Origin: JAWLFI01 sp964525165
Lineage (GTDB): Bacteria > Bacteroidota > Bacteroidia > Chitinophagales > Saprospiraceae
Assembly (NCBI GenBank): GCA_964525165.1
Contig: CAZGGG010000001.1
Location: 1 to 64,000 of the forward strand
Direction of reading: 5' to 3'
DNA length: 64,000 nucleotides
Part shown: positions 33,768 through 42,784 of the stretch, piece after piece
Position numbering within the stretch: the stretch's first letter is position 1
Layout of the letters: each line of letters opens with the position of its first letter
The notes under the pieces: model-generated
Told to the model about the DNA's origin: nothing
The model's input: the letters and a program-made list of their open reading frames with translations, nothing else
Database searches by the model: none
Position numbers and translations under genes: made by a program

Positions 33768-34619
33768 CTAAATGTTCTTTTTGAGGAATGTATTGTCAAT
33801 CAATCGAATGTCGCCTGCCCAAACTGCAGTACAGGCAATCACTTCTTTCGCTTCATTCAGTTTGTTAACACTCTTTAGCGTTCTAGCGTTCACAATTTCA
33901 AAGTATTCTGGGCGAAAGCCGTCGATGGATAATTTTTGTATGGCCCATTCTTGCACATCTTCTAAGTCAGAATAGGTATCGACTTTATCTTGAACGCTTC
34001 TTAAGGTGTTATGAATAATGACCGCTTTTTCACGAGACTCGGGTTTCAGTCGCAGATTTCTGGAGCTCATGGCCAGGCCATCAGGTTCTCTGACAATAGG
34101 ACAAGGAATGACATCAACATCCATTTTAAGTCGTTCAACCATAGTTTGAACGATGATAAATTGCTGATAATCCTTTTGCCCCATATACAATCTATCCGGC
34201 TGCACGATCTCAAGGAATCTATGCACAACCTGCACCATTCCCTCAAAGTGACCGGGTCTGAAAACACCTTCCATAGGACTCATGACATCACTAAGGTCTA
34301 ACGCCAGCTTTTTTCCCATCCCTTCAGGATAGATTTCTTGATCGTCCGGAATAAATACGACATCACATCCCGTTTCCGCCAACTTTTTAAGATCTGCGGA
34401 TAAAGTTCTGGGGTAGTGTTGGAGGTCAGAGGCTTCATTAAATTGGGTGGGGTTGACGTAAATACTGCAAACTGAAAGCTCATTTTCAGATTTTGCTTGT
34501 TCCACTAATGAAATATGCCCCTTGTGTAATGCTCCCATGGTGGGAACAAATCCAACTCTTTGCCTCTTATAGCTGCTCAGAAATTGTTGCAGAGTCTTAA
34601 CCGTTCGAAATATGATCAC
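33768..34619 (-). CDS. panC: pantoate-beta-alanine ligase PanC
   Basis: ATP-dependent ligase joining pantoate and beta-alanine to pantothenate, 283 residues. Key motifs are VPTMGALHKGHISLVEQAK (HxGH-type, about 24-42), VNPTQFNE, FRPGHFEGMVQVVHRF, MGQKDYQQF and the KMSKS-equivalent MSSRNLRL. Translation starts at a GTG at 34619, since no in-frame ATG exists at that point and the residues MIIFRTVKTLQQF are family-like. It is the upstream partner of panD (20 bp). Confidence 0.97.
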   Translation of the reverse strand: MIIFRTVKTLQQFLSSYKRQRVGFVPTMGALHKGHISLVEQAKSENELSVCSIYVNPTQFNEASDLQHYPRTLSADLKKLAETGCDVVFIPDDQEIYPEGMGKKLALDLSDVMSPMEGVFRPGHFEGMVQVVHRFLEIVQPDRLYMGQKDYQQFIIVQTMVERLKMDVDVIPCPIVREPDGLAMSSRNLRLKPESREKAVIIHNTLRSVQDKVDTYSDLEDVQEWAIQKLSIDGFRPEYFEIVNARTLKSVNKLNEAKEVIACTAVWAGDIRLIDNTFLKKNI

Positions 34620-34727
34620 GATTCATGTGCTTTTGTGGTGCAAAGGTCTGTTTAATCCTGCTCTTCCCAAAGAAAAGGTGAAAATTACTTACAGAAAGGG
34701 AGTATGAGTCTTTTGAAATGCACAGGC

Positions 34728-35771
34728 TTATTTTCGATTAGTAGATTGGAAGAATTGTCTCAAACTTTTTTCTGCCAATTTTCCTTGTGGGGTATAGTCT
34801 TTATCGACATAGCCCTCATGCCCCATTCCTTCCGGAAACCACTTCCAAATAAACCCTCCTGCCCACCATTCTTTGTCCCCTAGGGATGTCCACACTTGTT
34901 CGAGCGCCATTTTTTGACATTCTTCATCCACTTTTTTTTGATGAATTTGTTTCTCAAGCTCCCAGGTGGGCTCCAGGCAGTCCTCTACACTGAGATATCC
35001 ATATTCTGTAAACAAAATATCTTTTTGCCATAGTTGACTACTCTGCTCTAATTCCTGAGTAATGGAATCCCACATGCAGTTGGTTTCACACAGAGGGAAA
35101 TACGCATTGATTCCCAAGTAGTCTAATCGATCCCAGAAGGAAATATCTTTATATTCATCCCAATTGGCGGCATAGGTTAATTTGCCTTGATACATCTCTC
35201 TGGCATCGCAGATTAGTTTTTCGAACCACTCTTCATCGCTTTTTAGAATAGATTTCATTTCGGTACCCAGGCAAACCATTTCCACTCCGTACTTTTCAGC
35301 CAGGTGCAAAAACGTTAGGATATAGTTACGATAAGACTGGATAAATTCATTCCATTCTTTTGCATTCCCCGGCCTGTAGGATCCTATCCAATCACCGGGA
35401 ATATAAATTTGGGGTTTTAGAAGAACGCTAAGTCCTGCTTTATGAGCTCGACGAACGGTTTCTTCAACACCTTCAACAGTCTCTCCCCACCATTGCCAAG
35501 GCGTGAGATTAAATTCAACCTTGTGACTTCCGGGCCTGATAAAGCCAAAAGGAATGATAGCCACACTGGAAGCTCCCAGGCTTTGGATGGTTTGTAAAGG
35601 TTGAGCTGTAAAGGGTTTTTCAGGAGCAGTTACAGTAATGCCTTTGTAGAAAGAATCTTGAGCAAGAGAGCTCGTTCCAATAGTATTGAAAAGGACCCAT
35701 CCCAAAAGAAGAAACCTCCTCAGTCGTAAAATCCACTTTTGTGAAAGGTGGGAGAGGATTATTCTAGCCAT
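34728..35771 (-). CDS. GH113-like glycoside hydrolase
   Basis: A TIM-barrel hydrolase of 347 residues with an N-terminal signal or anchor segment (LRRFLLLGWVLFNTIGTSSLAQ). It matches GH113-type beta-mannanases: GVEETVRRAHKAGLSVLLKPQIYI, the acid/base glutamate in VCLGTEMKS (near 168) and the nucleophile glutamate in LFTEYGYLSVE (near 254). Substrate is inferred as a beta-mannan-like glycan. It overlaps the CIA30 gene by 13 bp at the 5' end, and 108 bp separate it from panC. Confidence 0.85.
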   Translation of the reverse strand: MARIILSHLSQKWILRLRRFLLLGWVLFNTIGTSSLAQDSFYKGITVTAPEKPFTAQPLQTIQSLGASSVAIIPFGFIRPGSHKVEFNLTPWQWWGETVEGVEETVRRAHKAGLSVLLKPQIYIPGDWIGSYRPGNAKEWNEFIQSYRNYILTFLHLAEKYGVEMVCLGTEMKSILKSDEEWFEKLICDAREMYQGKLTYAANWDEYKDISFWDRLDYLGINAYFPLCETNCMWDSITQELEQSSQLWQKDILFTEYGYLSVEDCLEPTWELEKQIHQKKVDEECQKMALEQVWTSLGDKEWWAGGFIWKWFPEGMGHEGYVDKDYTPQGKLAEKSLRQFFQSTNRK

Positions 35772-36292
35772 ATCTTTTTAATCTTAATGCTGAAGGATTC
35801 TGCTTTTTTATTTGCTATCAGCACACCAAGCTCTTCTAAATTTTTTTGAGGAAAATTCGGCATAGATAGCTTTCTTCCCCTAAAAGATGGATAAAAATCT
35901 TTAAGAGGAAGACGAATTTCTACCCAATCTTCCGGGATGGTGAGGTACTGAATATACGCATGGGCGTCTCTGATGGAGGATTTTAATCTTAATTGATATC
36001 TTTTTCCGTCTCCTTTGACTTTTAGAACAATATGCTTGTACTCCATCACATTTAAGGAGGCAATCGGCCAGCGTGCTGAGGAGAAACCTCCGTTATTTTC
36101 CAGTGAAACCTTCCCATAGAAGTGGCCGAATGTTTCTGTATCTTCAAAATGGCCGTCTGATCTGCCGCCCATTACGACATCATCGACGATATTCCAGCTT
36201 TCTTGGGTCAGAGAGGCGTCGTATAGAACTTTTTGTGATGAGATAGAGACCATAAGCGAGAGACTAATCATTCCGATATACCAATTTTTCAT
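35759..36292 (-). CDS. CIA30 family exported protein
   Basis: A 177-residue protein with a signal peptide (MKNWYIGMISLSLMVSISSQ) and a CIA30-type galactose-binding-like fold: WNIVDDVVMGGRSDGHF, FYGKVSLENNGGFSSAR, VKGDGKRYQLRLK and ELGVLIANKKAESFSIKI. CIA30 was named from a mitochondrial complex I assembly factor, but bacterial members are often exported and may bind carbohydrate. Here it is directly joined (13-bp overlap) to a GH113-like hydrolase, which supports a glycan-binding role; this is inference. Confidence 0.85.
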   Translation of the reverse strand: MKNWYIGMISLSLMVSISSQKVLYDASLTQESWNIVDDVVMGGRSDGHFEDTETFGHFYGKVSLENNGGFSSARWPIASLNVMEYKHIVLKVKGDGKRYQLRLKSSIRDAHAYIQYLTIPEDWVEIRLPLKDFYPSFRGRKLSMPNFPQKNLEELGVLIANKKAESFSIKIKKIWLE

Positions 36293-36348
36293 AGAATGGT
36301 AACAATAAATCCTAGTTTGCGTTCACCTAACGACTTGAAAAACAAGAT

Positions 36349-37647
36349 CTAAAATGGAATTCTTAGCGTCAAGGTCGTGCCTTTGGACTCTTGGGAGTCT
36401 AAGATGATTCGTCCTTTATGAGCGTCCGCGACCTCTTTACAAAGCATCAGCCCTAATCCTACACCTTTCTCATTTTCCGTTCCGGATTGGGCACTGGTTT
36501 GTATGGTGAAAAGATTTTTCTGGACACTTTCAGGAATCCCAATCCCTTCATCATTGATGATGAAATCAATATTCCCTCCCGCATGGACCACTTGAAACCA
36601 TACGCGACCTCCTTTATGACTAAACTTTATAGCATTTTGAAGCAGATTTCTGATTGCCATTTGTATCATGTCTTTGTCGGCATAAATGATTTCAGAGGGG
36701 TCATATTGTGTTATAAGTTGAATGTTTTTACTTTCGGCCAGCGACTTTTGCATATCAATGGTAGTATTAAGAATCTGGCCTAGAGTGTGATCTGCCGGCT
36801 GGTAATGAATCCCGGAAATTTGTTGTGTTGACCAATGCAATAAGTTATCCACCATACTTGAGGTTTGTTTTACCAAACTATAAAGGTCTTCGTGAATTTC
36901 TTTTTGACTTTCCTCATCCAAATCTTCTTCCGAGAGATATTCCAAAAAGCTCTGAATAGAACCTAAGGGGGACCGTATGTCATGAGCCACAATTCCAAAT
37001 ACCTGATTCAACTTGATGTTTGATAATTCAAGGACCTCTTTATTTGCAACTAAGATGTTTTGCTGTTCTTCTAAATCTCTGCGTTGACGCTTCACTTTAT
37101 TCATGATATATCTGAAAAGGGTGGCCATGAATAGGAGTGTCACTGAGTAGGTGATAACGTTGTCCAGGGCTCTCACCATAGCTGAGGGATAGTTTTGGGT
37201 CACCCAATCGGGATTTTCTAATTCGAAAAAAACGAGTCCTCCAAATATGAAAATATGGAGCGTAACCCACAGCCATTGAAATTTGAAGGGAGTAATCGAA
37301 AAAAGCATTGCAATGGTGATGAAGCTCAATAGTAGGGTAGGACCATTTAGGCCGTCGTTTAAGAAGTAATTTGCTATAAAGATGCCATAGGTAATGATGG
37401 TCAATAGACTCCAAGCTAGTGTATATTGATTGAGGTAACGAGATAAATAGAAAAGGAAAAAACCTAAGAAGAAAAGAAAACTAAAAACAAGGGTAAGTGT
37501 GAAGTTCGCAAATAGCAGGTTGAAGACGATGGCGTAAGCCAAAAGAGCGTAACTCAACAAAACGACAAAATGAAGAAGTCTTTGCTCTTCAGTAAATTCA
37601 TCGGGATGCCCGATGAGATCTTTAAAAAATGCAATTAGGCTACGCAT
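36349..37647 (-). CDS. membrane sensor histidine kinase
   Basis: A 432-residue kinase with about six N-terminal membrane helices (about 20-190, for example LTLVFSFLFFLGFFLFYL, SVTLLFMATLFRYIM) and no large periplasmic domain, so it may sense membrane state. A coiled coil leads to HisKA with VAHDIRSPLGSIQSFL (His near 222) and an HATPase domain with NLLQNAIKFS, DEGIGIP and GVGLGLMLCKEV. The ATG at 37647 (MRSLIAFF) is used rather than a TTG at 37665. No response regulator is adjacent. A good TAnnTTTG box lies upstream at 37703-37710. Confidence 0.92.
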   Translation of the reverse strand: MRSLIAFFKDLIGHPDEFTEEQRLLHFVVLLSYALLAYAIVFNLLFANFTLTLVFSFLFFLGFFLFYLSRYLNQYTLAWSLLTIITYGIFIANYFLNDGLNGPTLLLSFITIAMLFSITPFKFQWLWVTLHIFIFGGLVFFELENPDWVTQNYPSAMVRALDNVITYSVTLLFMATLFRYIMNKVKRQRRDLEEQQNILVANKEVLELSNIKLNQVFGIVAHDIRSPLGSIQSFLEYLSEEDLDEESQKEIHEDLYSLVKQTSSMVDNLLHWSTQQISGIHYQPADHTLGQILNTTIDMQKSLAESKNIQLITQYDPSEIIYADKDMIQMAIRNLLQNAIKFSHKGGRVWFQVVHAGGNIDFIINDEGIGIPESVQKNLFTIQTSAQSGTENEKGVGLGLMLCKEVADAHKGRIILDSQESKGTTLTLRIPF

Positions 37648-37702
37648 CTTATTTTGGGTCTTCAACTAAGTTATAACTAATTAAATGGTTTTATCTTATG
37701 TG

Positions 37703-37710
37703 CAAATGTA
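37703..37710 (-). promoter_or_regulatory. candidate -7 box for the membrane histidine kinase
   Basis: Minus-strand TACATTTG matches TAnnTTTG exactly and would start transcription about 50 nt before the ATG at 37647. A clear -33 TTTG is not seen. Confidence 0.4.
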
Positions 37711-37766
37711 TTTGTCTGAATTATTAGGATAATGAAGTGGCGTTTCGGTTTTTATTCATGTGGTTT

Positions 37767-38675
37767 TTATAGCTTCGGCAGAAACCTCCCCACTTTCTTT
37801 TGATATTCTTTGTAATGCGGATACTTTCCGGCAGAGATCCCCTCGCTATAATCTGAACTTCCCCAAAATAGAAATATAAGCAATACGCAGCCTACAATAG
37901 ACCAGTTGATCCATTCTCCGGTAGCAGTCACAGAAAAAAAGTATAAGGTAATCCAAATAGCTTGTTCTGCCAGATAATTAGGATGTCGGACCTTACCCCA
38001 TAAGCCTGTTTGGATAAATCCGTCGTCATAAGGAGACGGAAGGGGCTCATCTGCTTCTAAATAAGCATACTTTCTATTTTGGAAATTCCATTGTTGCTGA
38101 TCTGCAAGAGTCTCAAATACAATCCAAAAGATTACCAGTAGGGATAGTAAAGTGTCCCAGAAAGACCATTCTGTTCCTCCCATACTTTTGACCATAGGAA
38201 AGGTGATCAATAAAATCAGTCCCATTTGATATAGAGAGATAAAGAAAAAATTGAAGAGGGTCCACTTCCAAGAAGGGTGAAATTCCGGTCTTGCTTTTAA
38301 TATTGCCCAGCGATAATCTTCTTCTCCGGTCCAAAATTTCCACGAATAGCCTCCTCTTCGGCTGAAATTATAAGTTAACCGAATCCCCCAAATGCTTACT
38401 AATATTGCCATCATCAGAATTCGAAATTCAAATTCTGATTCATAGGCAATTACCCATGCATAAACGATAGGGATAACACTCCAAAGCTTGTCCACTTGAC
38501 TATAGTTTTGGGTAATGGTACTAATCACAAAACAAAGGAGGGCTGCCGGAATATAAATGTACAATAGATCGTATATCGTAGACCACTGTTCTGTGGTAGG
38601 GGCTTCACCAAAATAGAAGGCGATAACGGGAAGCGTGATGAGTCCAATGATCAGAAGTACTGCTGTTTTCCACAT
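37767..38675 (-). CDS. DUF1295 family membrane protein
   Basis: A 302-residue protein with about seven membrane helices. The C-terminal region has GLWGKVRHPNYLAEQAIW and YPHYKEYQKKVGRFLP, which define the DUF1295 / steroid 5-alpha-reductase-like superfamily (shared fold with isoprenylcysteine methyltransferases). Reductase or methyltransferase activity on a lipid is possible but unproven. It follows the cyclophilin gene by 6 bp on the minus strand. Confidence 0.88.
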   Translation of the reverse strand: MWKTAVLLIIGLITLPVIAFYFGEAPTTEQWSTIYDLLYIYIPAALLCFVISTITQNYSQVDKLWSVIPIVYAWVIAYESEFEFRILMMAILVSIWGIRLTYNFSRRGGYSWKFWTGEEDYRWAILKARPEFHPSWKWTLFNFFFISLYQMGLILLITFPMVKSMGGTEWSFWDTLLSLLVIFWIVFETLADQQQWNFQNRKYAYLEADEPLPSPYDDGFIQTGLWGKVRHPNYLAEQAIWITLYFFSVTATGEWINWSIVGCVLLIFLFWGSSDYSEGISAGKYPHYKEYQKKVGRFLPKL

Positions 38676-38681
38676 GATATT

Positions 38682-39242
38682 TTATTCTGGGTATATAATG
38701 CTGACTTTTAATGGGATCTCTTTGATGGGAGCATCCATCGAATCCGTAGGTACTTTCCCTAATTGAATCAAAGCCTCCCGCCCCTTTATCAGTTTTCCAA
38801 AGATGGTGTAATCACCATCTAAGCGATGAACCCCGCCAAGATGATGTACAATGTAAAACTGACAATAGGCCGACTGCTTTTCAGGATTCATGTCTCTTCC
38901 GGCTCCCAGAGCTCCAAATACATGCTGATTAGAAGGATGGATTTCTTCCTTGAGTAAATAAGGTGAATTTTGGAATCCTTCTTTCGTGTCCGGACAACCA
39001 CCTTGAACGACGAAATCTTCAATGATTCTATTGAAAGTGAGGGTATCCCAATATCCTTCCTCCGCTAATTGTATGAAGTGTTTCTTGTGCTTAGGTGTTT
39101 CTTCATGAAACTTGAAGGTCATTTCGCCGAAAGGAGTTTCTATAAAAACAAGTGTATCTGACTGCCCTTGTAAAGCTTGGTTAGTGAGCAGTATCCACAA
39201 GAGTACTCCCAGATATCCGATATGAATTCTTTGGGAAATCAA
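38682..39242 (-). CDS. exported peptidyl-prolyl isomerase, cyclophilin type
   Basis: A 186-residue cyclophilin with an N-terminal signal-like segment (IGYLGVLLWILLTNQALQG). Fold motifs are FNRIIEDFVVQGGCPD, QFYIVHH and DYTIFGKLIKG. It probably assists folding of exported proteins in the periplasm. It overlaps the GNAT gene by 4 bp. A second cyclophilin, a predicted lipoprotein, is at 62497-63159. Confidence 0.9.
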   Translation of the reverse strand: MISQRIHIGYLGVLLWILLTNQALQGQSDTLVFIETPFGEMTFKFHEETPKHKKHFIQLAEEGYWDTLTFNRIIEDFVVQGGCPDTKEGFQNSPYLLKEEIHPSNQHVFGALGAGRDMNPEKQSAYCQFYIVHHLGGVHRLDGDYTIFGKLIKGREALIQLGKVPTDSMDAPIKEIPLKVSIIYPE

Positions 39243-39712
39243 ATTTCTTTTTCCATTGCAAAGTTAGTTAAAGTCACATCCCCTAAAACATGAGATTGTT
39301 CTTGTGTGATTTGAAATCCTTTCTGCTCAAAGAATTTTCTTCCGGTCTTGCTGACATGAGAGTGTAACTTTCGAATCCCCTGATCTTTTGCAAAAGACTG
39401 CATTTGATCATAGATCAAACTGGCAACGCCCTTGTTCCCGTGTTGAACATGTGTAAAAATGAAATCTATGTGATCGTTTCCTTTCATTCCTCCGAAACCC
39501 ACTAAATCTTCTTCTATATGAGCGACGATGAGGTATTCATGGTCAAGTTTTTGTTTCCACTTCTCGACTTTATCAGCTGCTGCAACCCAGGCTCTGATTT
39601 CATCTTTTGAATAATCGTCTTGACAAGTGGTCCTCACAGTTTCTTCAAAAATGCTCAGCATATCATCTAAGTCACTATGAAGGGCCTCTCTTAATTTAAT
39701 TTTTTCTGTCAT
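39239..39712 (-). CDS. GNAT family N-acetyltransferase
   Basis: A 157-residue single-domain acetyltransferase. It shows LREALHSDLDDMLSIFEETV at the start, the acetyl-CoA loop VQHGNKGVASLIYDQM and the C-terminal GRKFFEQKGFQI. Substrate unknown. It shares a 4-bp overlap with the downstream cyclophilin gene and starts 77 bp after the methyltransferase gene. Confidence 0.88.
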   Translation of the reverse strand: MTEKIKLREALHSDLDDMLSIFEETVRTTCQDDYSKDEIRAWVAAADKVEKWKQKLDHEYLIVAHIEEDLVGFGGMKGNDHIDFIFTHVQHGNKGVASLIYDQMQSFAKDQGIRKLHSHVSKTGRKFFEQKGFQITQEQSHVLGDVTLTNFAMEKEI

Positions 39713-39789
39713 GTTCAGTGAGCGGTCCAGTAAAAAAATCTATTTCTAAAGTTAACTTATTCCTAACTCATTGTCAGTAACATATAAAA

Positions 39790-40431
39790 TCATTTTTTAA
39801 GTTTTATACTAAGCACGCCCAAAGAAGGGGTTTCATTTTGTAACAGATCCCCTCTTCGGATACTCTCATAAATGCCCATGAGCTTAGTTTTTCGATATTT
39901 CCTTAAAGAGAGGCACTGCATTTCCTGAAAATATTCTTGCTGGAAACTCCAACTCACTTTTTGGGGTTCTGTAAGTGTAGGAAATTGGTGGATATCGGTG
40001 AGAATGAGGATGTATCCTCCTTTTTTCGTGACTCTTTTAATTTCTGAGCAACTTTTTGACAAAGATCTAACATGGTCAATTGAATTGAAGCTGCATACAA
40101 AATCAAAGGATTCATCCTCAAAAGGGAGGGCTTCAGCATATCCTTCCACATAGTCCATCTTGTGCTTCTGAGCTTGCATCTGCATGTATTGACGAGTCAA
40201 AGGATCAAGTCCCGTTCTTCTCGCCGCATTATCTGCCCACTCCAAAGAACCTCGAGGCCCACAACCGATATCGAGTATGCTTTTATTCTTAAAATCTTCT
40301 AAGTTGAATCCAAAGTGTTGGGTGTAAAAATAGGCATAGTGATGATGTGTGAAGTCGCCTTCTCTAAGATGTTGGATCTTCCAGTATCCCCATTCGAAAA
40401 ACTCCTTTATCTTTTCTTTCCAAGCACTCAT
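39790..40431 (-). CDS. class I SAM-dependent methyltransferase
   Basis: A 213-residue cytoplasmic methyltransferase with motif I SILDIGCGPRGSLEW (about 49-63), the acidic post-motif TGLDPLTRQYM, FDFVCSFNSIDHV and GGYILILTDIH. There is no signal peptide, unlike the methyltransferase at 11722. It lies 4 bp after the Tag glycosylase gene, but no functional link is known. Substrate undetermined. Confidence 0.87.
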   Translation of the reverse strand: MSAWKEKIKEFFEWGYWKIQHLREGDFTHHHYAYFYTQHFGFNLEDFKNKSILDIGCGPRGSLEWADNAARRTGLDPLTRQYMQMQAQKHKMDYVEGYAEALPFEDESFDFVCSFNSIDHVRSLSKSCSEIKRVTKKGGYILILTDIHQFPTLTEPQKVSWSFQQEYFQEMQCLSLRKYRKTKLMGIYESIRRGDLLQNETPSLGVLSIKLKK

Positions 40432-40435
40432 ACAT

Positions 40436-40984
40436 CTATTCTTTTGTCCAGGACCAGGGAGGCTTGAGGGAACTTATGACTCCATATGTCGGGCATTCTC
40501 TATGATGGGCTCCCTCTAAAAAACCGGTACTCATTAAGAATTCCTTGGTGATTTCTCCTCCGGTAAACTTAAAGTGCTTTCGAAAGAGCTTCACCCACTC
40601 ATTTAAAGGCAAAGGATGATGGTGACACAACCACTTGTACAATGTGTCATATGATTTTTTCAATCTTAGGATTTCTTGGGCATTATAGATGGTGGCATCA
40701 ATTTTTAGACGATTGCGGATAATCTCGGCATCATTCAATAATCTTTGACGGTCGGCTTCGCTATAGGAAGCGATTTTTTCGATCTGGTATCCATCATACG
40801 CTTTACGAAAATGAGGAGCTTTTTTGAGTATAGTCGTCCACGATAATCCTGCTTGATTGATTTCTAATATCAATCGCCCAAAGAGTTCATAATCGTCCTG
40901 AACCGGAAATCCGTACAACGTATCATGGTAGATACGATCCGGAGCATCGGCGGCGAGTTGTTGAACATGATCGCAATAAGACAT
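40436..40984 (-). CDS. tag: DNA-3-methyladenine glycosylase I
   Basis: Base-excision repair enzyme that removes 3-methyladenine, 182 residues. Tag hallmarks include YHDTLYGFPVQDD, LEINQAGLSWTTILKK, and zinc ligands: the early cysteine in MSYCDHV and GAHHRECP near the end. The helix-hairpin region FTGGEITKEFLMSTGF is normal. It follows the pirin gene by 15 bp. Confidence 0.94.
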   Translation of the reverse strand: MSYCDHVQQLAADAPDRIYHDTLYGFPVQDDYELFGRLILEINQAGLSWTTILKKAPHFRKAYDGYQIEKIASYSEADRQRLLNDAEIIRNRLKIDATIYNAQEILRLKKSYDTLYKWLCHHHPLPLNEWVKLFRKHFKFTGGEITKEFLMSTGFLEGAHHRECPTYGVISSLKPPWSWTKE

Positions 40985-40999
40985 AGTTGTTTAGGCCAA

Positions 41000-41881
41000 T
41001 TATTTTCTTGATTTTGAAGGATAAGGTATGTATGTATGATCTCCGGGGACCTGCGGAAACTTTTTGGCTATCCATTTGTCTCTTGCTTTTTCCAAACGTT
41101 CTCGATCACTGGATACAAAGTTCCACCTCAGATAACGAGCTTCAGGCAGAGGTTCTCCTCCGAATAATAAAACTCTTGTCCCGGCATATAGATGAACCCT
41201 GCATTCATCTTCTGATTTTGAAATTAACATTTGTCCGGCTTCTATCGAATGCTCTTTGGATTGTACTTTCCCTTCGACTACTACGATGGCAATTTCGCCT
41301 TCCAATTCATTACTGAGATCTAAATCGACATTTGCGGAAGCATGCAGATCCGCCATGAAGCAAGGGCTATATACATTTAAAGGTGACTTCAGGCCAAAAC
41401 CTGACCCCGCCACCAATTTTACATTCCATCCTTGGTTTTCAAGACGCGGAAGTTCCTTTGCCGGGATATGTTGAAATGATGGATGGGTTTCCTCAAGCTC
41501 TTTAGGTAAGGCGACCCAAATTTGATAGCCATGCATCTTGAATGTCGCTCCGGTTCTCATTGATTTAGGCGTTCGCTCTGTATGTGTGACACCCTTACCG
41601 GCAGTCATAAAGCCAACATCTCCGGGCTGAATCAATTGAACCGTACCTATACTATCCCGATGTTCGATTTCACCTTCCAGAAGATAGGTCAGTGTGCATA
41701 GCCCAATGTGAGGGTGCTGATCAACATCCATAAACCTGTCGCCTCCCATTTCTTCGGGTCCCATATGATCGATAAAGGTGAAGGGCCCTACCTGCCGCTT
41801 TTTCCGAAAGGGTAATAAGCGTCCAACCAGAAAATCACCAATGTCTCTGGAACGTTCCTCGACTAAATAGGTATTGTTCAT
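41000..41881 (-). CDS. pirin family protein
   Basis: A bicupin iron protein of 293 residues. The N-terminal cupin has DQHPHIGLCTLTYLLEGEIEHRDS and the pirin motif PGDVGFMTAGKGVTHTER, with metal ligands in these histidines and the glutamate. Some pirins act as quercetinases or as redox-sensing regulators; the role here is unknown. Its start overlaps the preceding membrane protein gene by 4 bp. Confidence 0.93.
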   Translation of the reverse strand: MNNTYLVEERSRDIGDFLVGRLLPFRKKRQVGPFTFIDHMGPEEMGGDRFMDVDQHPHIGLCTLTYLLEGEIEHRDSIGTVQLIQPGDVGFMTAGKGVTHTERTPKSMRTGATFKMHGYQIWVALPKELEETHPSFQHIPAKELPRLENQGWNVKLVAGSGFGLKSPLNVYSPCFMADLHASANVDLDLSNELEGEIAIVVVEGKVQSKEHSIEAGQMLISKSEDECRVHLYAGTRVLLFGGEPLPEARYLRWNFVSSDRERLEKARDKWIAKKFPQVPGDHTYIPYPSKSRK

Positions 41882-42336
41882 AGGCTTTGTTTAAAATTGA
41901 GCTGTTTGCCTTCTTTTTTGGCCTTATCGTCCATAGATCTCCCAATAGCCATGCCTATTACAAGGCCAATAGGAAGCCCTAAACCTAAATAAGCTAAATT
42001 GTCAAGCGCAGTTGAAAAAGCGACACCGATCGAGATACCAAAAGCCGACATTCCGAGGGCGGTCCACATGTTTTGATAATACGATTGAGGCACCCATTTC
42101 AATTCTTTCCGAATGAGCTCAAGGGTCTTGTAAATTGCGGAACGTACTTTTTTACGGATCACCTTCTCAGTTTGGTCAGCGGACAGTCTTTCGATAAGCG
42201 GGTTAATTTTTTCCGCTATCTCAGAGGGTAATTCACGCTCATTGAGTTCATCCGACAATTCATTCCATTGAGCAATTTTCTTTTGTGTCTTGGGTTCAAA
42301 AGATGAGTCATTTGAAAAATCAAGTCGTAACACCAT
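41878..42336 (-). CDS. hypothetical protein with a glycine-rich membrane hairpin
   Basis: A 152-residue protein of unknown function. The first 90 residues are charged and helical (KIAQWNELSDELNERELPSE, VRSAIYKTLELIRKEL); the end has two glycine-rich hydrophobic stretches (ALGMSAFGISIGVAFSTAL, LGLGLPIGLVIGMAIG) that could form a membrane hairpin. A basic tail (DDKAKKEGKQLNFKQSL) follows. It overlaps pirin by 4 bp. Confidence 0.65.
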   Translation of the reverse strand: MVLRLDFSNDSSFEPKTQKKIAQWNELSDELNERELPSEIAEKINPLIERLSADQTEKVIRKKVRSAIYKTLELIRKELKWVPQSYYQNMWTALGMSAFGISIGVAFSTALDNLAYLGLGLPIGLVIGMAIGRSMDDKAKKEGKQLNFKQSL

Positions 42337-42412
42337 ATAGCACTATAGTTTGATGTGATTACACTCTAAATTTATTGTATTAGATCGGAATGAGTTTTAG
42401 GCCTTAAATGAA

Positions 42413-42784
42413 TTAGGGTCTTTTTAAGGTCAGATATTCGATTTCCCCTGCATTATTCATCTCCAAAATAACCTTATTAGGTTCCAGTTCTTTGACCTTT
42501 ACTCCAAACTCAGTTTTGCCAATGGGTTCTACATACATCACTCCACTGACAATCCTAAAAATACCGGTATCTATGCCATCACCTAGTTTCGAATAATAGG
42601 TCTTGTCTTCATAAAACCTAAACAGTACGTTGTCTTGGGTGCATTGGTCATTCTGAGTCATCGTATTGATCCATGATTCACATACCCAAGTGCCGGAGAG
42701 GGTTTGGTATTTTTGCTGATCTACACATGCGGATACGCCCATAAGACATATCAGGAGTAAGAGGAGCTGTATTTGTGCGTTCAT
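42413..42784 (-). CDS. lipocalin-like lipoprotein
   Basis: A 123-residue lipoprotein whose signal peptide ends at lipobox VSAC (MNAQIQLLLLLICLMGVSAC). The mature part (LSGTWVCESW, FYEDKTYYSK, NKVILEMNNAGEIEYLTLKR) looks like the lipocalin-like family of short beta-barrels in Bacteroidota lipoproteins. It overlaps the reductase gene by 4 bp. The ligand is unknown. Confidence 0.68.
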   Translation of the reverse strand: MNAQIQLLLLLICLMGVSACVDQQKYQTLSGTWVCESWINTMTQNDQCTQDNVLFRFYEDKTYYSKLGDGIDTGIFRIVSGVMYVEPIGKTEFGVKVKELEPNKVILEMNNAGEIEYLTLKRP

